From assembly GCF_014649795.1 (NCBI RefSeq), contig NZ_BMTS01000003.1, positions 558,001 through 622,000 of the forward strand: a stretch of DNA of 64,000 bases, given 5' to 3'. This document shows positions 1 to 8,006 of this stretch, in pieces; the first letter of the stretch is position 1; every line of letters starts with the position of its first letter. The notes under the pieces are model-generated. The model was not told the origin of the DNA. It was given only the letters and a program-made list of their open reading frames with translations, and did not search any database. The translations under genes were made by a program, and so were the position numbers. The DNA is from Streptomyces melanogenes (GTDB lineage: Bacteria > Actinomycetota > Actinomycetes > Streptomycetales > Streptomycetaceae).

Positions 1-192
1 GGCCGCGTCCGCCTCGTCCAGTCCCTCGGGACCCCAGACGAAACGGTCGTCCCCCAGGAACGCTCCGTGGTCGGTCTGGTACTCGTCGGCGTTCCGGTCC
101 CACCAGCCGCGGCTGGCCCGGCTGCTCTCCGCGTCGTCGGCGTCACGCCGCGTCGCGTCGGGCTCGTATTCGGCCTCGTACTCTTGGATCAT
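1..192 (-). CDS. Class I SAM-dependent methyltransferase, N-terminal part
   Basis: Only the first 64 codons lie in the window; the gene runs off the left edge. The reading starts at an ATG on the minus strand and gives an acidic N-terminus followed by RGWWDRNADEYQTDHG and FLGDDRFVWGPEGL, which I recognise as the N-terminal signature of a family of actinobacterial class I methyltransferases. The SAM-binding core itself is outside the window, so the substrate cannot be judged. No strong ribosome binding site precedes the ATG. The gene is divergent from rpsA, sharing the intergenic region that holds the rpsA promoter. Confidence 0.75.
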   Translation of the reverse strand, partial: MIQEYEAEYEPDATRRDADDAESSRASRGWWDRNADEYQTDHGAFLGDDRFVWGPEGLDEADAA

Positions 193-338
193 CGTGCCCG
201 TCGTTGTAGTTTGCGCAGAAGCGCGAGCGCGGTTGCGTCGCCTCGTTCTGCTTGGGTCGACATGGGCCTGCGTGGCCTCGGAGAACCTGAGTTGTGCCGG
301 GAATGCGGGGATCCGCCCCGGGTGTGCGCCTTCGCGCA

Positions 339-367
339 TTGACCGTGTCCGGCTGCCCCCGTATGCT
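339..367 (+). promoter_or_regulatory. rpsA promoter, HrdB-type
   Basis: TTGACC at 339-344 and TATGCT at 362-367 are separated by exactly 17 bases, a near-consensus housekeeping sigma promoter for Streptomyces. Predicted transcription start is near 374, leaving a leader of about 194 bases before rpsA. This strength fits a ribosomal protein gene. Confidence 0.8.
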
Positions 368-373
368 ACAAGT

Positions 374-567
374 TGCGCTGCGAGCCTGCGCACCTCAGAC
401 GTAGCAGGCGCGCTTCCATCTGTTGTATGTCCCCTCGGTTCTCGAGGCGCCATCCGGACCGACCCGGATTGGTGCTTCCCAGGCTGTCCGGCTTCTGCAG
501 AGGCGATACGGGCTCTCGGCGTGGCAGTACCTACGACTTTCTGTCCGTAACCGGAGCCCTTTCCCAC
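374..567 (+). promoter_or_regulatory. rpsA 5-prime leader
   Basis: This long transcribed leader holds no convincing gene. The only SD-like stretch is GGAG at 553-556, 11 bases before the ATG and therefore poorly spaced. In other bacteria S1 represses translation of its own mRNA through a leader without a good SD, so autogenous control is plausible here, but that is inference. Confidence 0.45.
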
Positions 568-2076
568 ATGACGAGCAGCACCGAGACCACCGCCACCACC
601 CCGCAGGTTGCGGTCAACGACATCGGTAACGAGGAAGCCTTCCTCGCCGCGATCGACGAGACGATCAAGTACTTCAACGACGGCGACATCGTCGACGGCG
701 TCATCGTGAAGGTCGACCGGGACGAGGTCCTGCTCGACATCGGTTACAAGACCGAAGGTGTCATCCCGAGCCGCGAGCTCTCGATCAAGCACGACGTCGA
801 CCCGAACGAGGTCGTCAAGGTCGGCGACGAGATCGAGGCCCTGGTTCTCCAGAAGGAGGACAAGGAAGGCCGCCTGATCCTCTCGAAGAAGCGCGCTCAG
901 TACGAGCGTGCTTGGGGCACCATCGAGAAGATCAAGGAAGAGGACGGCATCGTCACCGGCACCGTCATCGAGGTCGTCAAGGGTGGTCTCATCCTCGACA
1001 TCGGCCTCCGTGGCTTCCTGCCGGCCTCCCTCGTCGAGATGCGCCGTGTCCGCGACCTCCAGCCCTACGTGGGCAAGGAGCTCGAGGCGAAGATCATCGA
1101 GCTGGACAAGAACCGCAACAACGTGGTCCTGTCCCGCCGTGCCTGGCTGGAGCAGACCCAGTCCGAGGTCCGTCAGACGTTCCTCACCACCCTCCAGAAG
1201 GGTCAGGTCCGCTCCGGCGTCGTTTCCTCGATCGTCAACTTCGGTGCCTTCGTGGACCTGGGTGGCGTCGACGGTCTCGTCCACGTCTCCGAGCTGTCCT
1301 GGAAGCACATCGACCACCCGTCCGAGGTTGTCGAGGTCGGCCAGGAAGTCACCGTCGAGGTCCTCGACGTCGACATGGACCGCGAGCGTGTCTCCCTGTC
1401 GCTGAAGGCGACGCAGGAGGACCCGTGGCAGCAGTTCGCCCGTACGCACCAGATCGGTCAGGTCGTCCCGGGTAAGGTCACCAAGCTCGTTCCGTTCGGT
1501 GCGTTCGTGCGCGTCGACGAGGGCATCGAGGGCCTGGTCCACATCTCCGAGCTGGCCGAGCGCCACGTGGAGATCCCGGAGCAGGTCGTCCAGGTCAACG
1601 ACGAGATCTTCGTCAAGGTCATCGACATCGACCTCGAGCGTCGCCGGATCTCGCTGTCCCTGAAGCAGGCCAACGAGTCCTTCGGTGCCGACCCGGCGTC
1701 GGTCGAGTTCGACCCGACCCTGTACGGCATGGCCGCGTCCTACGACGACCAGGGCAACTACATCTACCCCGAGGGCTTCGACCCCGAGACCAACGACTGG
1801 CTCGAGGGCTACGAGACCCAGCGCGAGGCGTGGGAGGGCCAGTACGCCGAGGCGCAGCAGCGCTTCGAGCAGCACCAGGCCCAGGTCATCAAGTCCCGCG
1901 AGGCCGACGAGGCCGCCGCTGCCGAGGGCGCTGCCGCCCCGGCCGCCGGTGGCAACGCCGGTGCCGGCATCTCGGGTGGTTCGTACTCCTCGGAGTCGGA
2001 CGACAACTCCGGCGCCCTGGCGTCGGACGAGGCCCTGGCTGCCCTGCGCGAGAAGCTGGCGGGCGGCCAGAGCTGA
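568..2076 (+). CDS. rpsA: 30S ribosomal protein S1
   Basis: The 502-residue product has four S1 RNA-binding repeats starting near residues 38, 126, 211 and 296. The third and fourth are the best conserved (NFGAFVDLGGVDGLVHVSEL and PFGAFVRVDEGIEGLVHISEL). They are followed by an acidic region and a low-complexity Ala/Gly tail, the usual four-repeat actinobacterial form rather than the six-repeat E. coli form. S1 binds mRNA on the small ribosomal subunit and helps initiation. The ATG at 568 was chosen because the protein begins MTSSTETTATTPQVAVNDIG as in Streptomyces S1; the open frame extends upstream but that part is leader. A strong promoter lies upstream and a terminator follows directly. 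Confidence 0.97.
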   Translation: MTSSTETTATTPQVAVNDIGNEEAFLAAIDETIKYFNDGDIVDGVIVKVDRDEVLLDIGYKTEGVIPSRELSIKHDVDPNEVVKVGDEIEALVLQKEDKEGRLILSKKRAQYERAWGTIEKIKEEDGIVTGTVIEVVKGGLILDIGLRGFLPASLVEMRRVRDLQPYVGKELEAKIIELDKNRNNVVLSRRAWLEQTQSEVRQTFLTTLQKGQVRSGVVSSIVNFGAFVDLGGVDGLVHVSELSWKHIDHPSEVVEVGQEVTVEVLDVDMDRERVSLSLKATQEDPWQQFARTHQIGQVVPGKVTKLVPFGAFVRVDEGIEGLVHISELAERHVEIPEQVVQVNDEIFVKVIDIDLERRRISLSLKQANESFGADPASVEFDPTLYGMAASYDDQGNYIYPEGFDPETNDWLEGYETQREAWEGQYAEAQQRFEQHQAQVIKSREADEAAAAEGAAAPAAGGNAGAGISGGSYSSESDDNSGALASDEALAALREKLAGGQS

Positions 2077-2106
2077 CGCTCTGACCCCGGTCGGTAGATA
2101 GCCGAA

Positions 2107-2145
2107 ATGTAAGGCCCGCTCCCCATTGGGGGGCGGGCCTTACAT
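2107..2145. terminator. rpsA terminator, probably bidirectional
   Basis: Inverted repeat ATGTAAGGCCCGC...GCGGGCCTTACAT with a GC-rich core. It sits 30 bases after the rpsA stop and 22 bases before the end of the convergent beta-helix gene, so it can serve both. Confidence 0.85.
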
Positions 2146-2167
2146 CGTTCTCCGGGGCGGACGGCCG

Positions 2168-3133
2168 TCACGGGGTGACCGGGATGTTGGTCAGCCCCTT
2201 TCCGCCGGTGACGGTGTTGCTGCTGTAGACGGTGGCCGGGCAGCCGTTCGCGCTGTAGTTGGTCACGTTGATGGCGAGCCGCAGCGAGCCGGGGGAGTCG
2301 CTCAGATCCGACTTGTTGGACCGGAAGACGGTGCCGCAGCCCCAGCCGGACTGCTGGGTGTGCGTCTCGTAGCCGTTGTTCAGGGTGTGGACGCCGGTGT
2401 TGCCCTCGACCACGACCTTGTTGCCCTTCACGTCGACCCAGGAGTCGTCGTAGTTGGCGTTGGTCAGCCCGCTGCCGTCGAAGTGGTTGCCGGCGATCCT
2501 GGCCCCGGTGGTGCCTTCTTTTATGTCGACGTTCTCGCCGCCGACCCCCGGGCCGATGGTGTTGTCGAGTACCTGCACCTGGTCGCTCTTGTCGGAGAGG
2601 TCGCCGGCCGTGCCGACGTACACGCCCTCGCCCATGCCCGAGCCGTCCCGGCCGGTGTCGTAGACGCGCGAGTTCTTGATGACGCCGTTCTTGCTGGACT
2701 TGCGGAAGTGGACGCCCTCCATGGCGAGGCCGTGCACGGTCACCGAGTCGATGACGACACCGCTCGCCGCGTCCATCATGATCCCCTTCTGGCCACCGGT
2801 GACGGTGAGGCCCTGGACCGTCCAGTACGAGGCCCCGTTGAGGTACAGGCCGTAACCGCCGCTCGCCTTGAGCACGGCCTTCGGCGAGCCCGTGAGGGTG
2901 ATCCGCGCCGACGAGGTCCCGGCCGCGGTCGTCTTGAAGTTGCCGGTGTACGTGCCGTCCGCGAGCCGGATGGTGTCGCCGGGGTGGGCGGCGGTCAGCG
3001 CGGACTTCAGCTGGGCGGCCGTGGACACGTCGACGACGGTGGCCGACGCGTCGGCGGATGCGGCGGCGAGAGCGAGTCCACCGGTGGCGAGGACGCCGGT
3101 GAGCAGGGAGGCGAGCAGCGGGCGGTTACGCAT
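2168..3133 (-). CDS. Secreted right-handed parallel beta-helix protein
   Basis: The 321-residue product opens with a Sec signal peptide (MRNRPLLASLLTGVLATGG, cleavage probably after SADA near residue 30). The mature part has the rhythmic short-strand pattern of a parallel beta-helix, including GLYLNGASYWTVQGLTVTGG, GIMMDAASGVVIDSVTV, NGVIKNSRVYDTG and QVQVLDNTIG. The early AAQLKSALTAAHPGDTIRLADGTY segment is typical of pectate-lyase-fold and NosD-like proteins. Activity on an extracellular polysaccharide is likely but the substrate is unknown. I chose the ATG at 3133 because GGAGGA lies seven bases upstream; an in-frame codon 13 residues earlier has no such site. It stands alone, convergent with rpsA. 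Confidence 0.85.
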   Translation of the reverse strand: MRNRPLLASLLTGVLATGGLALAAASADASATVVDVSTAAQLKSALTAAHPGDTIRLADGTYTGNFKTTAAGTSSARITLTGSPKAVLKASGGYGLYLNGASYWTVQGLTVTGGQKGIMMDAASGVVIDSVTVHGLAMEGVHFRKSSKNGVIKNSRVYDTGRDGSGMGEGVYVGTAGDLSDKSDQVQVLDNTIGPGVGGENVDIKEGTTGARIAGNHFDGSGLTNANYDDSWVDVKGNKVVVEGNTGVHTLNNGYETHTQQSGWGCGTVFRSNKSDLSDSPGSLRLAINVTNYSANGCPATVYSSNTVTGGKGLTNIPVTP

Positions 3134-3410
3134 GGGTGGTCCTCCGGGTCGAGGTGGGGCAACCGTTCTCATACACGAGAAGTTCTCTTACCTGAACGCT
3201 GGACGCGTTTCTGAACCGCGTGCCGTCAGGTGACGGTAGGAAGGGTGCGTGGGCATGTCAAGGTCCGGACCAGTGGCCGGAAACGGCGGACCGGGCCGGG
3301 CGGGGGCCCGTTCCGGCCGTTGTGAGAACAGCATGTGAAACGCACGCGCGCGGGAATGCCGCTGTCCGAGGGGGCGTTCTTCCCTACGAACACGAGGAGG
3401 AGCGGTAATC

Positions 3411-4349
3411 GTGCTTGATCCGCAGGGTTTGTACGAATGGGAGCCGAAGGGCCTCGCAGTCGTCGACATGGCGCTCGCGCAGGAGTCGGCCGGCCTGGTC
3501 ATGCTGTACCACTTCGACGGATACATCGATGCGGGTGAGACCGGCGAGCAGATCGTCGGGAAGCTGCTGGACAGCCTGCCCCACCAGGTGGTGGCGCGTT
3601 TCGACCACGACAGACTTGTCGACTACCGCGCCCGCCGGCCGCTGCTGACCTTCAAGCGGGACCGCTGGACGGACTTCGAGACCCCCGCGATCGAGGTGCG
3701 CCTGGTGCAGGACGCCACGGGCGCGCCGTTCCTGCTGATGTCGGGCCCCGAGCCGGACGTGGAGTGGGAGCGTTTCGCCGTCGCCGTACGGCAGATCGTC
3801 GAGCGCCTCGGCGTGCGCCTTTCGGTCAACTTCCACGGCATTCCGATGGGCGTTCCGCACACCCGCCCCGTCGGCATCACGCCGCACGGCAACCGCACGG
3901 ACCTGATGCCGGGTCACCGCTCGCCCTTCGACGAGGCGCAAGTGCCCGGCAGCGCCGAGTCGTTGATCGAGTACCGGCTGATGGAAGCCGGACACGACGT
4001 CCTCGGCGTGGCCACGCACGTCCCGCACTACGTGGCGCGGTCGGCCTACCCGGACGCGGCGCTGACCGCCCTGGAGGCGATCACGGCGGCCACCGGTCTG
4101 GTGCTGCCGAGCATCGCGCACGGCCTGCGGACCGAGGCGCAGCGCACCCAGACGGAGATCGAGCGTCAGATCGGCGAGGGCGACGAGGAACTCGTCACGC
4201 TCGTGCAGGGACTTGAGCACCAGTACGACGCGATCGCGGGCGCCGAGACCCGGGGCAATCTGGTCGCCGAACCGGCGGACCTGCCGTCGGCGGACGAACT
4301 GGGCCGCGAGTTCGAGCGGTTCCTCGCGGAGCGCGAGGGAGACGTCTGA
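3411..4349 (+). CDS. PAC2-family protein
   Basis: The 312-residue product matches the PAC2 (proteasome assembly chaperone 2-like) family seen throughout actinobacteria: [10 protein letters not shown], an early [19 protein letters not shown] segment, the central [16 protein letters not shown] motif and [19 protein letters not shown]. Related proteins are encoded in proteasome-bearing actinobacteria, but the biochemical role is not established and I infer none. Start is a GTG with GAGGAGG 11 to 17 bases upstream. The C-terminal 60 residues are charged and probably helical. It precedes coaE on the same strand, but coaE has its own leaderless promoter. Confidence 0.85.
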   Translation: MLDPQGLYEWEPKGLAVVDMALAQESAGLVMLYHFDGYIDAGETGEQIVGKLLDSLPHQVVARFDHDRLVDYRARRPLLTFKRDRWTDFETPAIEVRLVQDATGAPFLLMSGPEPDVEWERFAVAVRQIVERLGVRLSVNFHGIPMGVPHTRPVGITPHGNRTDLMPGHRSPFDEAQVPGSAESLIEYRLMEAGHDVLGVATHVPHYVARSAYPDAALTALEAITAATGLVLPSIAHGLRTEAQRTQTEIERQIGEGDEELVTLVQGLEHQYDAIAGAETRGNLVAEPADLPSADELGREFERFLAEREGDV

Positions 4350-4424
4350 CGGCCGGGCGGCCTCTGTAATGGCCCGGCGTAACGGCCCGAAGGGCCTGGG
4401 ACCGACGGCATGAGCGGCATCCCT

Positions 4425-4437
4425 TAGGCTGCCGCTC
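4425..4437 (+). promoter_or_regulatory. Leaderless promoter -10 box of coaE
   Basis: TAGGCT at 4425-4430 is followed by seven bases and the ATG. No SD is present, so transcription probably begins at or next to the start codon. Confidence 0.6.
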
Positions 4438-5040
4438 ATGCTGAAGGTGGGCCTGACCGGCGGAATCGGCGCCGGCAAGAGCGAAGTGTCGCGCATGCTC
4501 GTCTCGTACGGGGCGGTGCTGATCGACGCCGACAAGATCGCCCGCGAAGTGGTCGAGCCCGGAACCGAGGGGCTGGCGGCGGTGGTCGAGGCGTTCGGCG
4601 CCGGGATCCTCACGGCGGACGGCACCCTGGACCGACCGGCCCTGGGCGCGATCGTCTTCGCCGACCCCGCGAAGCTCGCGGTCCTGAACGGCATCGTCCA
4701 CCCGCTCGTCGGCGCGCGCTCGGCGGAGCTGGAGGCGGCCGCGGGCCCGGACTCGGTGGTGGTCCACGACGTCCCGCTGCTGACCGAGAACGGTCTGGCC
4801 CCCCTGTACGACCTGGTGGTGGTCGTCGACGCCGCCCCCGTCACTCAGCTGGACCGGCTGACGCGGCTGCGCGGCATGGCGAAGCCCGAGGCCGAGGCAA
4901 GGATGGCGGCCCAGGCGACGCGCGAGCAGCGGCTGGCCGTGGCGGACCTGGTCATCGACAACGACGGCCCGCTGGAAGCGCTGGAACCCCAGGTCAGGAA
5001 GGTGTGGGGCGAGCTCCTGGAGCGGGCGGCCGCACGCTAG
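4438..5040 (+). CDS. coaE: Dephospho-CoA kinase
   Basis: This enzyme phosphorylates the 3-prime hydroxyl of dephospho-CoA, the last step of coenzyme A synthesis. The 200-residue length is normal. The P-loop GGIGAGKS is at residues 8-15. The [28 protein letters not shown] and [21 protein letters not shown] segments follow the CoaE lid and substrate-binding pattern. Many mycobacterial homologues carry a C-terminal GrpB-like extension; this one ends at the core domain. The start codon is adjacent to a TAGGCT box with no SD, implying a leaderless mRNA. Confidence 0.95.
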   Translation: MLKVGLTGGIGAGKSEVSRMLVSYGAVLIDADKIAREVVEPGTEGLAAVVEAFGAGILTADGTLDRPALGAIVFADPAKLAVLNGIVHPLVGARSAELEAAAGPDSVVVHDVPLLTENGLAPLYDLVVVVDAAPVTQLDRLTRLRGMAKPEAEARMAAQATREQRLAVADLVIDNDGPLEALEPQVRKVWGELLERAAAR

Positions 5041-5095
5041 GGCGGGCCTTCCGGCAGGAAGTCTCAAATCCCCGCACCGCCTCGCCTCCCGGGAT

Positions 5096-5107
5096 TACGA
5101 TCCCGAT
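5096..5107 (+). promoter_or_regulatory. Leaderless promoter -10 box of the DUF3592 gene
   Basis: TACGAT at 5096-5101 is followed by six bases and then the GTG start, with no SD between. Confidence 0.55.
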
Positions 5108-5494
5108 GTGCTCTTCGTACTGGCGGGTTTCACGGTCTTCGGCGGGCTGGTGGCGCTGCTGGCCGGTGCGTACGGGCTGCGCGAGACCCGGCGCATCGCG
5201 GCGGCGGGCGCCGCCACCTGGGCGCTGGTCAAGCCCGCCCCGCCCGGGTCCGGACGCCCGCTCCTCCAGTACGAGACGGCCGACGGCCGGGTCCTGGAGC
5301 TGCCGTCGCCCGTGCTGCCCACCCGCCGCGAGCCACTGACCCCGGGCGCGCGCGTGCACCTCTCCTACGACCCGGCCGACCCGCGCGAGGTCATTCTGCT
5401 CGGCCGGGAACGAACGGGCCTGGACCGTACGTTTGTAGCGGCAGGAGCCGCCGTACTGGCCGTGGGTCTGGTCCTGGCGATGGCCGCGCTGTGA
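5108..5494 (+). CDS. DUF3592-type membrane protein
   Basis: The 128-residue protein has an N-terminal transmembrane helix (FVLAGFTVFGGLVALLAGAYG), a central soluble beta-rich region with YETADGRVLELPSP and a GARVHLSYDPADPREV motif, and a C-terminal helix. Two membrane spans flanking this all-beta insert are the hallmark of DUF3592 proteins, whose function is unknown. The GTG start lies six bases after a TACGAT box, so the mRNA is probably leaderless. Confidence 0.75.
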   Translation: MLFVLAGFTVFGGLVALLAGAYGLRETRRIAAAGAATWALVKPAPPGSGRPLLQYETADGRVLELPSPVLPTRREPLTPGARVHLSYDPADPREVILLGRERTGLDRTFVAAGAAVLAVGLVLAMAAL

Positions 5495-5587
5495 GCGCGC
5501 CTCGCACTCCGTGACGGGCGGAATGAATACGGAATATGGGAACTGGGCAGTGCGTTGTCATCGCGCAGCGAGGGAAAGGACTCGACC

Positions 5588-5959
5588 GTGGCCGAGAGCA
5601 CCCCGGAAACGCACGTCATCGACTTCCGCGCGGCGGAGCAGCTGCTGGCTGCCCGTGACCCTCGCGGCGCGGTGAAGCTCCTCGACTCGGTCGTCGCGGC
5701 CCACCCCGAGAACACCGCGGCCCGCCTCCTGCGCGCCCGCGCGTTCTTCGCCGCGGCCCAACTCCGCGCGGCGGAACTGGAGTTCCAGCTGGTCCTGGAG
5801 CGCGAGCCGGACAACGCCTTCGCCCACTTCGCCCTGGCCCGCACCTACGAACGCACGGCCCGCCCCGACCAGGCGGTCCGCCACTTCCGCCTGGCGGCGG
5901 CCCTGGACCCGAAGCCGGAGTACGTGGAAGCGGCGCGGTTCGACGTGGACGGCGTCTAA
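5588..5959 (+). CDS. Tetratricopeptide-repeat protein
   Basis: The 123-residue protein contains about three TPR units (AAEQLLAARDPRGAVKLLDSVVAAHPENTAARLLRARAFF..., ...AAELEFQLVLEREPDNAFAHFALARTY, and ERTARPDQAVRHFRLAAALDPKP). Such small TPR proteins act as protein-protein scaffolds; the partner is unknown. The GTG at 5588 was chosen because GGGAAAGGA lies eight bases upstream; an ATG-like start further up lacks this. Its stop codon overlaps the end of the convergent DUF6343 gene by four bases, so the two cannot be separated by a conventional terminator. Confidence 0.8.
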   Translation: MAESTPETHVIDFRAAEQLLAARDPRGAVKLLDSVVAAHPENTAARLLRARAFFAAAQLRAAELEFQLVLEREPDNAFAHFALARTYERTARPDQAVRHFRLAAALDPKPEYVEAARFDVDGV

Positions 5960-6216
5960 CGCCGCCGAGGCGGCTCATAGGGCGGAACGTCGGGGCCCGG
6001 CTGATAGTGGGGCCCCTGGTGGATGTGGTGGATGATCATGGCGAGGTCGATCGTGATCACCAGGGCGAGTGCCGCGCACGCCGCCATCCAGCCGGGGTGG
6101 TTCTCCAGGGCGAAGCCCGCCGTGCCCGCGAGGGCCCAGATCAAGCCCCAGACGCTCAGCCAGAACCGCATCCGCAGGGGACTGCGCGCGGTCGTGGGTT
6201 CACTCCCAGTGCGCAT
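5956..6216 (-). CDS. DUF6343-like two-span membrane protein
   Basis: The 86-residue product has two predicted membrane helices (WLSVWGLIWALAGTAGFALE and WMAACAALALVITIDLAMI), a His-rich connector after the second, and a Pro-rich tail ending PPYEPPRRR. It resembles small Streptomyces proteins grouped as DUF6343, with no known function. The ATG at 6216 was preferred over one two codons upstream because GGAAGAGG then lies at normal SD distance. It is convergent with the TPR gene and overlaps its stop. Confidence 0.7.
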   Translation of the reverse strand: MRTGSEPTTARSPLRMRFWLSVWGLIWALAGTAGFALENHPGWMAACAALALVITIDLAMIIHHIHQGPHYQPGPDVPPYEPPRRR

Positions 6217-6322
6217 CGCCATCGCCTCTTCCAGGGGAATTTTACCCACTGGGTGGCTGGATCGGGCTGTTCGGTGGGGTCTTGTTGGGCGGCAACCCCG
6301 GTTCCCGTGACCGGGTGCCGCA

Positions 6323-6335
6323 TAGGGTGACGCGC
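6323..6335 (+). promoter_or_regulatory. Leaderless promoter -10 box of the acyltransferase gene
   Basis: TAGGGT at 6323-6328 is followed by seven bases and the ATG, with no SD. Confidence 0.6.
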
Positions 6336-7262
6336 ATGGTGGACGAGGACGCGCTGTTGCCGGTGGGGGACGAGTTGCCCGAGGTGCTGCTCGACCTCGC
6401 CGTACCGCACGAGGACATCAATGAACTCGTGGGGATCGTGCGGAGGGTGGGGCGTGATCCGGAGGTGGGCGGGCTGCTGGAAGAGTCCGTTCGAGTGCTC
6501 GTACGGGACATCGGCGGTGTCGGATTTCAGCCTGAAATGCCCGCGATTCCTGAAGGGTTGGGGGGATCGGCGGCCGTCCGGCGGCTCTTTCCCGTCCTCG
6601 TCCTGCTCGCCGCACTGCCGCATACGCGCGCGTACCACGACGAACGCGCCGTGCCCGCCGTCGTCGCCCGCCGCACCCTCGCCGACCTCGGACGCCATAT
6701 GGCCGTTCACCGCAGGCGCCACGGGAACGCCGGTCTGGACTTCCCGCGCTGGCTGTGGCCGCACTTTCGCGGGGAGCTCTACCAGTTGGGGCGGTTGCAG
6801 TTCCAGCGGGCCAGGCTCGGGGAGCGCACCGGTGCGGCGGTGGGGGCCGCCGGGCTGCCGCTCGGGCCCGGCGACGCCTGCCTCAGCATCCATATCCCGG
6901 ACTTCCGGGGGCCGTTGACCCCGCGGGCGTGCGACGCCTCGCTCGCGCTGGCCAGGGACTTCTTCGCGCTCCACTACCCCGAGGAGACCTACCGGGTGGC
7001 CGTCTGCCACTCGTGGCTGCTCGACGCGCAGTTGCAGAGGTATCTGCCCGAGGAGTCCAACATCGTCCGCTTCCAGCGCCGGTTCCGCACCCCGTATCGG
7101 GACACCGAAGCGGATGATCGACTTCCTGTCTTCTTCGTCTTCGGGGATCCGGACCTGCCCGTGGAGGCGCTGCTCCAGCGCACCGCCGTGGAGCGCGCCG
7201 TCGCGGGCCATCTGCTCGCGGGCGAGCACTGGTACCACGGACACGGGTGGTTCGAGCTGTGA
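6336..7262 (+). CDS. GNAT-like acyltransferase-domain protein
   Basis: The 308-residue protein resembles the actinobacterial two-domain acyltransferase family with an N-terminal helical NAT_N region (about residues 1-130) and a C-terminal GNAT-like fold. Features include the RWLWPHFRGELYQLGRLQF segment, GDACLSIHIPDF, and the conserved C-terminal HSWLLD...YLPEESNIVRFQRRF stretch. The substrate is unknown. The ATG sits seven bases after a TAGGGT box, so it is probably leaderless. The end of the gene is part of a 30-base tandem duplication that repeats the last codons and stop. Confidence 0.7.
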   Translation: MVDEDALLPVGDELPEVLLDLAVPHEDINELVGIVRRVGRDPEVGGLLEESVRVLVRDIGGVGFQPEMPAIPEGLGGSAAVRRLFPVLVLLAALPHTRAYHDERAVPAVVARRTLADLGRHMAVHRRRHGNAGLDFPRWLWPHFRGELYQLGRLQFQRARLGERTGAAVGAAGLPLGPGDACLSIHIPDFRGPLTPRACDASLALARDFFALHYPEETYRVAVCHSWLLDAQLQRYLPEESNIVRFQRRFRTPYRDTEADDRLPVFFVFGDPDLPVEALLQRTAVERAVAGHLLAGEHWYHGHGWFEL

Positions 7263-7308
7263 TCCGCGTGCCCCGTACGGTTCGAGCTGTGATCGGTACG
7301 CCCCGTAC
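7249..7308 (+). repeat. 30-bp tandem duplication across a stop codon
   Basis: Units 7249-7278 and 7279-7308 both read GGTTCGAGCTGTGATC...GCCCCGTAC and differ at only a few bases in the middle. The first unit carries the real stop codon of the acyltransferase gene; the second repeats those codons in non-coding DNA. This points to a recent slippage duplication. Confidence 0.8.
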
Positions 7309-7323
7309 GCGCCCGGCCCGGTG

Positions 7324-7737
7324 TCAGTGCACGAACGCGTAGCTGCGCCAGGGCGGGGTGTTCGGCGCGATGTTGTCCCCGAGACGGCTCGGGATGTACG
7401 CCATCTCCTTGCCGCGGCAGTCCAGCGTCCGGTACACGCGGACGTCCGCCAGCGTGTTGTTGAGGACGGCCGTGGCGCCCGTCGGCGCCATCCGGTGGCA
7501 GCCCTTGATCGGCGGGCTGCTGATCTTGACGATCCGCTCCGCCGCGGTCGAGTACGAGAAGGTGCCGACCGCCGTACGGCCGAGGCCGGAGCAGGCCGCG
7601 GTGGCGAGCGTGAGCAGCGCCGCCCCGGCGGCGAAGCCGAGCCGCCTCCTGGTGGACGCCGACCGCGCCCACGTGGAGCGCCCCGACGGGGACGGCTCGG
7701 GCGGGCGCGGCGCGAGCTGGGACACAGGCACGGACAT
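7324..7737 (-). CDS. Small secreted protein, possible lipoprotein
   Basis: The 137-residue product has a Pro/Ser-rich 30-residue N-terminal extension, an RRRLGF basic stretch, a hydrophobic segment (AAGAALLTLATAAC) and then a small domain with two further Cys residues. LATAAC could be a weak lipobox, and the paired arginines leave Tat export open. The mature part (YSTAAERIVKISSPPIKGCHR... VRVYRTLDCRGKEMAYIP) matches no family I can name. It is convergent with the acyltransferase gene and divergent from a secreted hydrolase gene. Confidence 0.65.
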   Translation of the reverse strand: MSVPVSQLAPRPPEPSPSGRSTWARSASTRRRLGFAAGAALLTLATAACSGLGRTAVGTFSYSTAAERIVKISSPPIKGCHRMAPTGATAVLNNTLADVRVYRTLDCRGKEMAYIPSRLGDNIAPNTPPWRSYAFVH

Positions 7738-8006
7738 GAGCGGTCCTCGTCTGTACGGTCTGTACGGTGTGCGGCGGTGGTACGGCGGTCAGTACCGCCA
7801 CCCTGCCCGGTGCGCGCCACCCGGGCATCCCGTACGCGGCCGGCCGGGCGACGCCGCTCCGACGAGCCTTCGGCTGGCAGCTCGCACATGCTCGCCCCCC
7901 ACATCCGCTGGCCTGGTTATGTGGCGCGCGCATATCCCCGACCCGTGCACCGGCTGCCTAGCGTCTTGGGCGCAGCCAGATCAGCCTAGGCAGAGGGGGC
8001 CCGGAC

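Noticed and set aside
2454..3233. Plus-strand open frames opposite the beta-helix gene
   Set aside because: Shadow frames; the minus strand has a signal peptide, a good ribosome binding site and a clear beta-helix pattern.
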